In this document: positions 1 to 7,605 of the stretch, one piece after another
How positions within the stretch are numbered: position 1 is the stretch's first letter
How the letters are laid out: each line of letters opens with the position of its first letter
Assembly: GCA_002691095.1 (NCBI GenBank)
Contig: NZGU01000006.1
Span: 26,361 to 50,177, forward strand
Source: Kiritimatiellaceae bacterium
GTDB taxonomy: Bacteria; Verrucomicrobiota; Kiritimatiellia; Kiritimatiellales; Pontiellaceae
Length of the DNA stretch: 23,817 nt
Direction of reading: 5' to 3'
Notes under the pieces: generated by a model
Told to the model about the DNA's origin: nothing
Seen by the model: only the letters and a program-made list of their open reading frames with translations
The model's database searches: none
Made by a program: the position numbers and the translations under genes

Positions 1-31
1 AAAAAGCGGGTTTAACTTAAAAAGGTAATTA

Positions 32-250
32 TTAACCAACAATAGTTACATTTTCAGCCTGCGGACCCTTTTGACCCGATGTGACTTCAAACGTTACTTG
101 CTGTCCTTCAAGCAGCGTGCGACGCCCTCCATCAGTGTTGATGGCTGAGAAGTGAACGAATACGTCTTCTCCGCTTGCACGAGCGATAAATCCGTACCCT
201 TTTTCATCGTTAAACCATTTTACGGAACCTGTTTCGATTTGATCTGACAT
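32..250 (-). CDS. Cold-shock domain protein (CspA family)
   Basis: A 72-residue single cold-shock domain, the usual size for CspA-type RNA chaperones, which bind single-stranded RNA and melt secondary structure in the cytoplasm. Both RNA-binding motifs are visible: RNP1 as KGYGFI (about residues 17-22) and RNP2 as VFVHF (about 30-34). The aromatic residues W12, F13, Y19 and F21 fit the nucleic-acid-binding face. The start is supported by AGGAG ten bases upstream of the ATG on the minus strand. A small hairpin with a GAAA loop abuts this ribosome-binding site. The gene is divergent from the respiratory cluster and separated from it by about 310 bases. The family assignment is very secure; whether it is cold-induced, growth-phase regulated or constitutive cannot be told from sequence. 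Confidence 0.97.
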   Translation of the reverse strand: MSDQIETGSVKWFNDEKGYGFIARASGEDVFVHFSAINTDGGRRTLLEGQQVTFEVTSGQKGPQAENVTIVG

Positions 251-265
251 TACTTATTATCTCCT

Positions 266-279
266 GAACATTTCTGTTC
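266..279 (-). promoter_or_regulatory. GAAA-tetraloop hairpin in the csp 5' leader
   Basis: On the minus strand the leader reads GAACA-GAAA-TGTTC, a perfect 5-bp stem closed by a GNRA-type loop, and is followed at once by the AGGAG ribosome-binding site. Cold-shock mRNAs commonly carry structured leaders, so a role in translation control is plausible but unproven. Confidence 0.35.
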
Positions 280-469
280 TTGTGTTACTCCAATTTCAAT
301 TGAAACCGGCTACTATTTACTGCTCACTTTCGTGACTTCGCTCCCATATATAGTGATTATGGACTCAATTAGCTAGTTAAGAATCGATTTATTTTAGGGG
401 TTTAGATGTTTGTTTTAGCGGCCCAACAATCGTATCTAAAAGTATCGGTATAAAAATATCAATTAGGGG

Positions 470-497
470 TTGAAATTGTGTCTGGGGAAGGCAAAAT
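470..497 (+). promoter_or_regulatory. Candidate sigma70-like promoter for the respiratory cluster
   Basis: TTGAAA at 470-475 (5 of 6 matches to the -35 consensus) lies 16 bases upstream of CAAAAT at 492-497 (4 of 6 to the -10). It would start transcription about 60 bases before the flavoprotein ATG, which has its own GAGGAGA site at 554-560. This is a by-eye match in AT-rich DNA and is tentative. Confidence 0.25.
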
Positions 498-564
498 GTA
501 GACGTTGTTGAGGGGTAACGGTTGAAGTAAAGTGGCGGATTTAATGTCATTTTGAGGAGAGATT

Positions 565-2349
565 ATGGCGGATAAAGTCAATGTTGAGTTACCGGATCAG
601 GCCTACTATGAAGCAGAAGTAGCTTGTCGAAGCGCATGTCCTGTGAATACGGATGCCCGCGGGTATCTGCTAGCAACAGTTGCGGGTGATTATGAGAAAG
701 CATATGCAATCTCACGGGCCACAAATCCATTTGCATCTATATGTGGTAAAGTGTGTGGTGCACCTTGTGAGAAAGGGTGTCGGCGTTCAGATGTTGATGA
801 AGCGGTTGTTATTCGGAATATCAAAGGGTTTTTAACGGATAAGCGGGGGCCTGAAACAGGTGATTTAATTACGCCGTTGACCTATTCGATTGCACCGGGT
901 TCTGTGAACCCTGAGTTGAATGGGCGGTCGGTCGGCATTATTGGAGGCGGCTGCGCGGGGTATACGTGTGCACATGACTTAGCGCGTTTGGGGTATGCGG
1001 TTACCATTTATGAGCGTTGGGAAAAGTCGGGTGGCCAGTTGGTGCAGGGTGTTCCGATTAACCGGTTGTCTCGCAAAGTGGTAGCCAATGAGCTGGCTTC
1101 GATTGAGATGTTCGAGCATGTGGTGGTGAAGAATGGCGTTGATGTGGGCAAAGACATCACGATGGAAGAGATTGAAGAGGCGCATGATGCGGTTTTCATC
1201 GGGGTGGGTTTGGCACAGGGTCGCTCGATCCCGATTGGTAATTATGATCATCCAGACGTCCACAAGGGGTTAGATTTTCTGTTTGATTTCAATATGCGGG
1301 ATCGTTGGGATCTTTCCACCCGACGCGCAATTGTGATTGGCGGAGGTGATGTGGCGTTCGATGTGGCGCGGTCTGCTTTGCGTTGTGGCTCGCCGGAAGT
1401 GAATTTGGCGTGTTTGGAGCGCGAACACCTGGGTGAAATGCCGGGCTCGAAAGATGAACGCGAGGGTGGGCGTCGGGAGGGCGTTACTTTCAACGACGGT
1501 TGGGGGCCTGAAGAGATTGTGGTTGAAGATGGGAAGATCAAGGGGTTGCGTGTGAAGCAGGTCCAGCGTGTATATGACGAAGATGGGCGCTTTTCACCGG
1601 TTTTGGAGGGTGAGTCGCGTTTGATTGAGGGCGATGCGGTCTTCATGGCGGTGGGTCAGGCTTCCGATCTTACCTTCTTGGAAGAGGCGGGTATTAAGAT
1701 GACGCAGCAGGGCTGGGTGAAAATAGAAGACACCGAGACGTTGCAGACGAGCAAGCCGAATGTGTTTGTGGGCGGTGACATTGCGCATGGTCCGAAGCTG
1801 TTTATTGATGCGGTGGCTTCGGGTAGTAAGGCAGCTCGGGGCATTCATGCTTATTTGACGGATACTGAGCCGCTGAAATTGCAGCGGAAAATAACGTTTA
1901 AAGATATGCCGGAATATGGTCGGACGTCTGGGTATGTGGATGAAGAGCGCGAGGAGCGCGATGAATTGCCAGTGGAACCTGCGAAAGATCCGGAATTTAA
2001 CACGACGCTGGAGTATGCGGAGGCGGAAGCGAAAGAACAGGCGGGTCGTTGCTTGGAGTGCCATATTCATCCGACCTTTGAGGCAGACATCTGTATTCTC
2101 TGTGGTGGTTGTGTTGATGTTTGTCCATCGTACTGTCTGTCGATGAAGACGGTTGATCGTGTGGAGGGCGGCGAGAGTTTGAAAGTGCTGGCGGAGATGG
2201 AGTTTGGTGATATGGCGGTGGCGCAAGAGCAGGGTTCTGTGATGCTGTTTGATCCACTGAAGTGTATTCGGTGCGGGATGTGCGCGCAGAAGTGCCCGAC
2301 GGGTGCGTGCAAAATGTCGGTGAATGAATTTGAGGATTGCTTCGCGTAG
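565..2349 (+). CDS. GltD-type NAD(P)H flavoprotein with two C-terminal [4Fe-4S] sites, heading the bc/cbb3 cluster
   Basis: A 594-residue protein of the glutamate-synthase small-subunit-like family. The N-terminal Fe-S region has CRSACP and CGKVCGAPCEKGC (residues about 21-75). An FAD Rossmann motif GGGCAG follows near residue 128, then an NAD(P)-binding motif GGGDVA near 262, and a bacterial ferredoxin tail with CILCGGCVDVCP (from C510) and CIRCGMCAQKCP (from C567). Such proteins pass electrons between NAD(P)H, FAD and Fe-S clusters. No glutamate synthase large subunit is nearby. Instead the gene is followed directly by ccoS and the Rieske/cytochrome b genes, which suggests a respiratory electron-input role. 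NAD(P)-oxidoreductase subunits of this kind have been reported with bc complexes of anammox planctomycetes. Where GltD has an Arg pair after the second NAD-domain strand, this protein has Glu-Arg-Glu, so NADH rather than NADPH use is possible. Start supported by GAGGAGA four bases upstream. Confidence 0.9.
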   Translation: MADKVNVELPDQAYYEAEVACRSACPVNTDARGYLLATVAGDYEKAYAISRATNPFASICGKVCGAPCEKGCRRSDVDEAVVIRNIKGFLTDKRGPETGDLITPLTYSIAPGSVNPELNGRSVGIIGGGCAGYTCAHDLARLGYAVTIYERWEKSGGQLVQGVPINRLSRKVVANELASIEMFEHVVVKNGVDVGKDITMEEIEEAHDAVFIGVGLAQGRSIPIGNYDHPDVHKGLDFLFDFNMRDRWDLSTRRAIVIGGGDVAFDVARSALRCGSPEVNLACLEREHLGEMPGSKDEREGGRREGVTFNDGWGPEEIVVEDGKIKGLRVKQVQRVYDEDGRFSPVLEGESRLIEGDAVFMAVGQASDLTFLEEAGIKMTQQGWVKIEDTETLQTSKPNVFVGGDIAHGPKLFIDAVASGSKAARGIHAYLTDTEPLKLQRKITFKDMPEYGRTSGYVDEEREERDELPVEPAKDPEFNTTLEYAEAEAKEQAGRCLECHIHPTFEADICILCGGCVDVCPSYCLSMKTVDRVEGGESLKVLAEMEFGDMAVAQEQGSVMLFDPLKCIRCGMCAQKCPTGACKMSVNEFEDCFA

Positions 2350-2350
2350 G

Positions 2351-2497
2351 ATGATAGGATTAACGATCATTTTATTGGTGCTGACAACCTTGCTGGGACT
2401 GCTCTTTTTTGGCTTGTTCCGCTGGGCCATTAAGGACGGTCAGTTTGACCATCCTGAAGAAGCAAAATATGTGATTTTCAGAAACGAGCAAAAATAA
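2351..2497 (+). CDS. ccoS: cbb3 oxidase assembly protein CcoS (48 residues)
   Basis: A very short ORF beginning ATG ATA GGA TTA one base after the flavoprotein stop and ending TAA at 2495-2497. It encodes one N-terminal transmembrane helix (residues about 3-22) followed by the CcoS signature: an aromatic/Trp stretch FRWAIKDGQFDH and a short polar tail with an acidic/aromatic end. In studied bacteria CcoS is needed to insert heme and copper into the CcoN subunit. The length and the W-x(4)-GQF-D pattern fit the family well. It sits upstream of the Rieske gene rather than in its common place after ccoI, within a continuous run of plus-strand genes. It is easily missed because of its size. Confidence 0.85.
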   Translation: MIGLTIILLVLTTLLGLLFFGLFRWAIKDGQFDHPEEAKYVIFRNEQK

Positions 2498-2521
2498 GCG
2501 CGTTCGTTTGGAGGAGAGAGA

Positions 2522-2992
2522 ATGAGTGATGATAAGAAAAAAATGAATCGGAGAGAGGCCATGACGGCTGGCTCTGCGTTCGCATTAATCGGATTGGCGG
2601 CGGCCGGTACGGGTGGTGCGTTGTTCAAATATATGTTTCCGGTTGTTTCTTATGGTGCGCCTGCAAAGTTTTTAGTTCCGGTGGATGATCTTCCGGAAAT
2701 AGGCGATGAGATCTTTTTCTCGGAGATGAAGACGGTTATTCGTCGTCAGAGTGAGACAGAGATTGCGGCGATTTCTCTGGTTTGTACCCATTTGGGTTGC
2801 ACGGTTAACCGAGTGGAGACGGGGTTCCTATGTCCGTGCCATGGTTCGCAGTATGATGCGGATGGCGTGGTGGTGGGAGGACCGGCACCGGCGGCATTGC
2901 CGTGGCTCGAGGTGAAGAAAATTCCAGGTGGGCAGCTGGAAGTTGATACTGGGGTTACGTTGCCCGAAAACACATATTTTTCAATCGTTTAA
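2522..2992 (+). CDS. Rieske [2Fe-2S] protein of a bc/b6f-type complex
   Basis: A 156-residue Rieske protein that takes electrons from quinol at the Qo site and hands them to a c-type cytochrome. Both cluster-binding boxes are complete: CTHLGC (C88, H90, C93) and CPCHGSQ (C104, C106, H107). The N-terminus has RR at residues 10-11 followed by a hydrophobic helix (about 17-38), as in Tat-exported, membrane-anchored Rieske proteins. The head domain is compact, closer to the b6f/menaquinol type than to mitochondrial Rieske proteins. The start is supported by GGAGGAGAG just upstream, and the cytochrome b gene follows after 20 bases, so the two are surely co-transcribed. Confidence 0.97.
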   Translation: MSDDKKKMNRREAMTAGSAFALIGLAAAGTGGALFKYMFPVVSYGAPAKFLVPVDDLPEIGDEIFFSEMKTVIRRQSETEIAAISLVCTHLGCTVNRVETGFLCPCHGSQYDADGVVVGGPAPAALPWLEVKKIPGGQLEVDTGVTLPENTYFSIV

Positions 2993-3012
2993 CGGGTAGG
3001 AGCATCTACGAA

Positions 3013-4353
3013 ATGAATGAACTCATCGAAAGTGCCAAGGGGTATGGAAACAAAATCTTTACTTCAATTGTGAAGCATGGTTTTGACAATACCGGATTAA
3101 CCAAATCAAAAATCATGTTCAGCAATGTGCTGCTGCATATTCAACCGGTAAAAATTCATAAACGAACGGTTAAGTTCAAAACAACGCTGGGGCTTGGGTT
3201 GATTACGACCTATATGTTTGTCGCGTTGGCGGTAACGGGTGTGGTGTTGATGTTTCACTATGTGCCGTCTACGGCGCTTGGGCCGGATGGACTGCCGGAT
3301 GCCTATAGCCGAATGTTAAATTTGCGCAGTAATGTTTTTTGGGGTGATTTCATGCGTAATATGCACCGCTGGGCCGCCCATGGTATGGTGGCGTTCGTCG
3401 CATTGCATATGTTGCGGGTGTATTTGACGGGTGCGCACCGGGGTGGACGTGAGTTCAACTGGGTGATTGGTTGTATTCTTGGGTTGTTGACGGTTTTCCT
3501 TTCGTATACCGGATACTTGTTGCCGTGGGACCAGTTGGCATTTTGGGGTGTTAAAGTGGGAACTGAGATTGCTCGTTTGGCACCGGGTGGCGCGATTATA
3601 CGCGGAATTTTGTTGGGCGATGGTGACGTGGGGGGTGAGGCGTTGATTCGTTTCTATGTCTTACACGTGGCAGTGTTGCCGGCTATTATGGGCGGCTTAA
3701 TCGCATGGCATTTTTGGCGTATTCGAAAAGATGGGGGTTTGGCGCGACCCGCCGATACGAGCGGGGAGAAGCAGATTCCTGATGCTGATTTCGGCGAGGT
3801 GAGAAATAACTCTGTGTTCAAAAGTTCGCGGAGTTACAAACTGGTGGAATTGGTCAAAGGTAATGAGCCGAAGGTGAACGAAGAGGTTGACCAGATGATG
3901 TTTGCTTGGCCGAAGTTGATCATCCGTGAACTACTGGTTTTCGTGGGGGTCATGGTGCTGTTAAGTTTTGTTTCGGTCTTCTTTGATGCTCCGTTGGAAG
4001 GGCCGGCAGATCCGACGTATCCGACTAACCCGGCTAAGGCTCCGTGGTACTTTTTGGGATTACAGGAGCTGACGAGTTATGATGGATTTATTGGTGGAAT
4101 TGTCATTCCCGGTCTCTTGGCGGGTGGTGTGATGGTGTTGCCTTATATTGAGATGTTTTTCGAGTCGTTCAGTAAAACCTATCGAAAAAACATACCGGGC
4201 GTCTGGTTTGCGAAGGAGCGTGCTCTGGAGAATGCGTTGTTTATTGGCATGTATATTTTTATGTTAGCATTAATAATTATCGGGGTTTATTTCCGCGGGG
4301 AGAATTGGGCCATTATTTATCCGTGGGAACAGGTTGCCGGAGGAGGACACTAA
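3013..4353 (+). CDS. Cytochrome b of a bc complex, b6-type, fused to the subunit IV region
   Basis: A 446-residue multi-helix protein carrying the two b hemes and the quinol sites. Heme ligands are H118 and H132 in helix B and H218 and H233 in helix D. The 15-residue step in helix D is the b6 pattern (14 in mitochondrial bc1). The C-terminal part, from about residue 300, corresponds to subunit IV, so the two b6f pieces are one protein here. Hydrophobic helices are evident near 60-82, 120-138, 150-170, 214-234, 304-324, 352-375 and 405-427. The Qo-site motif is APWY (343-346) rather than PEWY, with a Glu a few residues downstream in GLQEL. AGGAG lies about ten bases upstream of the start. The N-terminus is about 50 residues long before the first helix. 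Confidence 0.97.
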   Translation: MNELIESAKGYGNKIFTSIVKHGFDNTGLTKSKIMFSNVLLHIQPVKIHKRTVKFKTTLGLGLITTYMFVALAVTGVVLMFHYVPSTALGPDGLPDAYSRMLNLRSNVFWGDFMRNMHRWAAHGMVAFVALHMLRVYLTGAHRGGREFNWVIGCILGLLTVFLSYTGYLLPWDQLAFWGVKVGTEIARLAPGGAIIRGILLGDGDVGGEALIRFYVLHVAVLPAIMGGLIAWHFWRIRKDGGLARPADTSGEKQIPDADFGEVRNNSVFKSSRSYKLVELVKGNEPKVNEEVDQMMFAWPKLIIRELLVFVGVMVLLSFVSVFFDAPLEGPADPTYPTNPAKAPWYFLGLQELTSYDGFIGGIVIPGLLAGGVMVLPYIEMFFESFSKTYRKNIPGVWFAKERALENALFIGMYIFMLALIIIGVYFRGENWAIIYPWEQVAGGGH

Positions 4354-4356
4354 ACC

Positions 4357-5487
4357 ATGCTGAAGGATTATAGAATTTTAGCAGTATTGGCGTTTTTGGG
4401 ATTTGTGCTATTTGCGCTCTCGTTGAAGAAGTCGGCGGAGAAGGATTACATCGGATACCAGAAAGAGTATTACAGCCTGCTGGGTGAAGAGGATTTTTCG
4501 GTTGAAATCAAACAGGTGAATGTAAAGACACCGGGTTCCATCATGGTGGATCGCTGTCAGACCTGCCACATTGGAGCTTCGAATCCTGATGCGGTTGATT
4601 ATCCTGGACCGTTAGCCGCGCACCCTCCCATCGTTCCTGGTGTTGAGAAGGATCCGCATGATTTCAACAAAATGGGTTGTGCGGTGTGTCACGATGGTAA
4701 TGGTAGAGCATTAGAGATGCATGATGCACATGGCGAGTATCATGGCTGGCCGAAGCCTATGTTGCTTGGCAAAACGTCTCAAGCGAACTGTTTTCGGTGT
4801 CATGCACAAGAGGGCGGCGAGTTGGCCGGAGCGGAGCATTTTGAGTGGGGCCGTGAGCTCTATTTGGAAAAGGCGTGCTGGGGTTGTCATGCGATTGATG
4901 GTGTTTCTAATGCGAAGCAGGCACCTGAGCTGACCAATGCAGGTGGAAAGCATACCTATGACTATTTGCACGAGTCGGTCATTTACCCGAAGGCGAACGA
5001 TGAAAATTCCAAGATGCCGAAGTTTGATTGGGTTGAAGATGAGGAGATGGTTTCAGCGATTGCTACGTATTTGAAGGGGCAGCAAGTTATGAAACTTCGC
5101 TCGGCGGACGCGGCACCGATTGGATATGTGAAGCCCGCTTCCATCGAGAACCGAATTGGTATGGCGAGCGTGGAGGCCGGTCGGGCTCTGTTTGCAGGGG
5201 TTTCGTATGAGGGTTCAACCTCGCGGGGTGGTTGCATTAATTGCCATGCGTGGCGGAACGATGATGGGGATATCAGCGGTGGGCATATTGGCCCTGAATT
5301 GACGTGGACGATACGAAATCGTGGGCGGGCATGGGTGAAAGATCATATTGTGAATTCACGTATGCATGCACCGGATTCGATTATGCCATCGTTCAAACAG
5401 TATAACGAAGCCGAGTTGGAGAGTTTGGTAATGTATCTTTCAACATTTAATTATGCGCCAAATCTGGCGGAAACGGAGAGCCTGTAA
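4357..5487 (+). CDS. Membrane-anchored pentaheme cytochrome c of the bc complex
   Basis: A 376-residue protein with one N-terminal helix (about 7-23) and five CxxCH heme sites: C67-H71, C108-H112, C145-H149, C174-H178 and C293-H297. It begins three bases after the cytochrome b stop, with GGAGGAGG inside the end of that gene as its ribosome-binding site, so it is almost certainly the electron acceptor subunit replacing cytochrome c1 or f. The last heme region, with IMPSF about 45 residues after its site, resembles a classical monoheme cytochrome c domain; the first four sites form a multiheme module. It is unlike the pentaheme ActA of alternative complex III in context, because no ActB or ActC genes are present. 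The stop and the next start overlap as TAATG. Confidence 0.93.
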   Translation: MLKDYRILAVLAFLGFVLFALSLKKSAEKDYIGYQKEYYSLLGEEDFSVEIKQVNVKTPGSIMVDRCQTCHIGASNPDAVDYPGPLAAHPPIVPGVEKDPHDFNKMGCAVCHDGNGRALEMHDAHGEYHGWPKPMLLGKTSQANCFRCHAQEGGELAGAEHFEWGRELYLEKACWGCHAIDGVSNAKQAPELTNAGGKHTYDYLHESVIYPKANDENSKMPKFDWVEDEEMVSAIATYLKGQQVMKLRSADAAPIGYVKPASIENRIGMASVEAGRALFAGVSYEGSTSRGGCINCHAWRNDDGDISGGHIGPELTWTIRNRGRAWVKDHIVNSRMHAPDSIMPSFKQYNEAELESLVMYLSTFNYAPNLAETESL

Positions 5488-6215
5488 TGAAAAAAGAAGT
5501 GATGGGGTTAGTAGCTCTGTTGGTTGTGCTTGCAGGGGGCAGCGTAGCGGACGTGGACCGGATGGCGGTTGCGGAGAAGTTGTACGACACCTATTGTGTG
5601 TCCTGTCATGGAGAAGATTTAGATGGCAACGGTGAGGTGGCAGAGCTGCTGGATCCTTATCCGAGAAATTTTAATAAATATCAATTTGTGATCGCGTATA
5701 AAGATCGCTTCAAGAACTCATTGTTGCATGGGGTGGCAGGTTCTGCGATGCCGCCTTGGAAGAATGTGTTGTCGGAGGATCAAATCGAGATGTTAGTGGA
5801 ATACATTGAGATGAAGATTGTGGATGATGCACCTGTGACGGCGTATAAGCGTTTACGGGCTGATATGCCGAAACCGGGTGATGCGGAGCGGTTGGACTAT
5901 CGGGGTAGTGGAGCGCTGCTGGAAGTCGGTGATGTCGAGCGAGGGTATGAAGCATATCACAAGCACTGCACATCATGTCATGGTAAATTAGCGAACGGCA
6001 AGGGCCCGAATGCGATTGCGTTGGGACATGCGATGCCGCGAAATTTGATTAACAAACATTTCTTGAATCAGCCTGAAATTACAGATGAGCGTATCTACCG
6101 CTCTATTCTGCTGGGTGTTGCTGGCGCTCCGATGCCGGCTCACGACCATTTGAGTGATCAGGTGATTCTGGATTTGATTGCGTTTATTCGCTCAAACGTT
6201 GAGGAAGCAAATTAA
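5487..6215 (+). CDS. Diheme cytochrome c, possible CcoP haem module
   Basis: A 242-residue exported protein with an N-terminal signal or anchor helix (about 5-20) and two class I cytochrome c domains. Heme sites are CVSCH (C37-H41) and CTSCH (C161-H165), with likely Met ligands in SAMPPW (M88) and APMPAH (M216). It lies between the pentaheme cytochrome and ccoN, overlapping each neighbour by one base (TAATG at both ends), so translation is probably coupled. Two cytochrome domains in tandem is the arrangement of the periplasmic part of CcoP, and no ordinary ccoP is present. It could therefore be the oxidase's diheme subunit. Alternatively it could be a second cytochrome subunit of the bc complex or a shuttle between the two complexes. 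Confidence 0.92.
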   Translation: MKKEVMGLVALLVVLAGGSVADVDRMAVAEKLYDTYCVSCHGEDLDGNGEVAELLDPYPRNFNKYQFVIAYKDRFKNSLLHGVAGSAMPPWKNVLSEDQIEMLVEYIEMKIVDDAPVTAYKRLRADMPKPGDAERLDYRGSGALLEVGDVERGYEAYHKHCTSCHGKLANGKGPNAIALGHAMPRNLINKHFLNQPEITDERIYRSILLGVAGAPMPAHDHLSDQVILDLIAFIRSNVEEAN

Positions 6216-7591
6216 TGAAATATAGTTTACAGCAGGATACTGCAGCAAAAACTCTAATTGTCGCGTCGATGGTCTATTTTGGACTGGCGTTGACATTGGG
6301 ATTATTGGTGGCGATTAAGTTTGTGGTGCCTACCATTGGTGAAATTGAATATTTGTCGTTACCCAGAATGCGGATGTTGCATACGAATGCGAATTTGTTT
6401 GGTTGGTTGTTGCAGGCGAATATGGGTGTTCTGCTTTGGATTCTGCCGCGTATCCTACATACGAAGTTGTTTTCCGAGAAGCTGGGGGTGTTGACCGGTA
6501 TTATCTATAATATTGCTGTGGCTGCCGGGTTGACGGGTATTGTTTTGGGGCAAGTGAAAAACATCGAGTATGGTGAAATTGCAGCGCCTTTTGATTATCT
6601 GATGGCATTGAGCTGGGTCTTTTTTGGCATCAACGTGATCGGCACGATTGCACAGCGGAAAGTGAAGTATCTTTACGTTTCGGTGTGGTATACGCTGGGC
6701 TCCGTGATTTGGACCACGTTTGTCTTTATTACAGGACATTTTTTAACGCAAATGCCAATGGTAACAGGAGTTAACCAAGCCAACCTAAACTGGTTTTACG
6801 TACACAATGCGGTGGGTCTAATCTTTACTCCGCTGGGCGTTGCTACTGCCTATTATTTGATTCCGAAACAGCTGAATACACCGATCTATTCTCACAAACT
6901 GAGTATGATTGGTTTCTGGGTAATTTCGTTCGTGTATGTGTGGACGGGGGCTCACCATATGTTGCATGGGCCGATCACGCATTGGTTGCAGACGGTTTCG
7001 ATTATTTTCTCTTTCTCGTTGATCATTCCGGTGATAGCTGTGATCACGAACTTTTTTGGAACGTTTGCTGCGGCTCCGCAGGGGCGTCGCTTGCAGGGAC
7101 CGGTGCCTAAACTATTGCTGATGGGTACGGTTTATTATGTGTTTACTTGTTTGCAGGGTCCTTTCCAGGCAATCCGTTCGGTGAATGAAATTGTGAGTAA
7201 GACGGACTGGGTCGTGGGGCATGCCCATATGGCGCTGTTCGGTGCGTTCTCATATTATGCGATGGCAGGGGTTTATTATGTTGCACCGAAGTTAGCTGGC
7301 CGCCGTTTGTTCTCTGATAAGCTTGGTGACCTTCATTTCTGGATTATGACGATTGCTAGTATTCCGTTCTTTGTGGTTCTGTTTATATCTGGCGTTATTC
7401 AGGGATATGCATGGCTGAATCCTGAGAACACATTTGTGCAGACGTTGATGGCACTCAAGTCGGCCCATTGGATTCGTTTCCTGGCGGGTGTGGGTATTTA
7501 TGCAGCTTACTTTATTTTCCTTCACAACGTCTTTATGACGCTGTTCGGTAAGTATCCGGGTGAAGGTGAAGATCGGTCAGAAGAGGACTAG
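6215..7591 (+). CDS. ccoN: cbb3-type cytochrome c oxidase subunit I (CcoN)
   Basis: A 458-residue, about 12-helix catalytic subunit of a high-affinity C-family heme-copper oxidase. Expected ligands are present: H56 for the low-spin heme (LHTNAN), CuB ligands H197 (YVHNAVG) and H247/H248 (TGAHH), and the GHAH pair H336 (high-spin heme) and H338 (low-spin heme). Y241 stands six residues before the HH pair, the place of the cross-linked Tyr of cbb3 oxidases, which separates it from nitric oxide reductase NorB. The surrounding wording (for example the Leu/Trp-rich segment after H56) is divergent from proteobacterial CcoN. It overlaps the upstream cytochrome gene by one base and precedes ccoO by 14 bases. 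Confidence 0.95.
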   Translation: MKYSLQQDTAAKTLIVASMVYFGLALTLGLLVAIKFVVPTIGEIEYLSLPRMRMLHTNANLFGWLLQANMGVLLWILPRILHTKLFSEKLGVLTGIIYNIAVAAGLTGIVLGQVKNIEYGEIAAPFDYLMALSWVFFGINVIGTIAQRKVKYLYVSVWYTLGSVIWTTFVFITGHFLTQMPMVTGVNQANLNWFYVHNAVGLIFTPLGVATAYYLIPKQLNTPIYSHKLSMIGFWVISFVYVWTGAHHMLHGPITHWLQTVSIIFSFSLIIPVIAVITNFFGTFAAAPQGRRLQGPVPKLLLMGTVYYVFTCLQGPFQAIRSVNEIVSKTDWVVGHAHMALFGAFSYYAMAGVYYVAPKLAGRRLFSDKLGDLHFWIMTIASIPFFVVLFISGVIQGYAWLNPENTFVQTLMALKSAHWIRFLAGVGIYAAYFIFLHNVFMTLFGKYPGEGEDRSEED

Positions 7592-7605
7592 GAGATTTAG
7601 AACGT

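Larger units (their letters stand above)
251..564. promoter_or_regulatory. Divergent intergenic region between csp and the respiratory cluster
   Basis: An AT-rich gap of 314 bases holding both upstream regions. The part nearest the csp gene has a 12-base perfect palindrome (TTTCAATTGAAA, 294-305) and a GAACA/TGTTC hairpin (266-279). The part nearest the flavoprotein gene has one reasonable sigma70-like pair (470-497, listed separately). No convincing small ORF, tRNA or FNR-type TTGAT-N4-ATCAA box was found by eye. Confidence 0.5.

Noticed and set aside
1..31. Terminator downstream of csp
   Set aside because: The minus strand ends in CCCGCTTTTT, but no matching upstream arm is visible within the window.
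451..480. FNR/ANR box upstream of the respiratory cluster
   Set aside because: ATCAA and TTGAA occur here but in the wrong order and spacing for TTGAT-N4-ATCAA.
565..2349. Glutamate synthase small subunit
   Set aside because: No large subunit is nearby, the protein has an added two-cluster ferredoxin tail, and the context is respiratory.
1594..2430. A 278-codon minus-strand frame
   Set aside because: It is antisense to the C-terminal half of the flavoprotein and ccoS, is rich in Arg, His and Leu, and has no domain or ribosome-binding site.
4357..5487. ActA pentaheme subunit of alternative complex III
   Set aside because: The gene follows Rieske and cytochrome b genes, and no ActB, ActC or other complex III partners occur in the window.
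6215..7591. Nitric oxide reductase NorB instead of CcoN
   Set aside because: The Tyr six residues before the CuB His pair, the adjacent ccoO, and the ccoS/ccoG/ccoI genes all fit a cbb3 oxidase.
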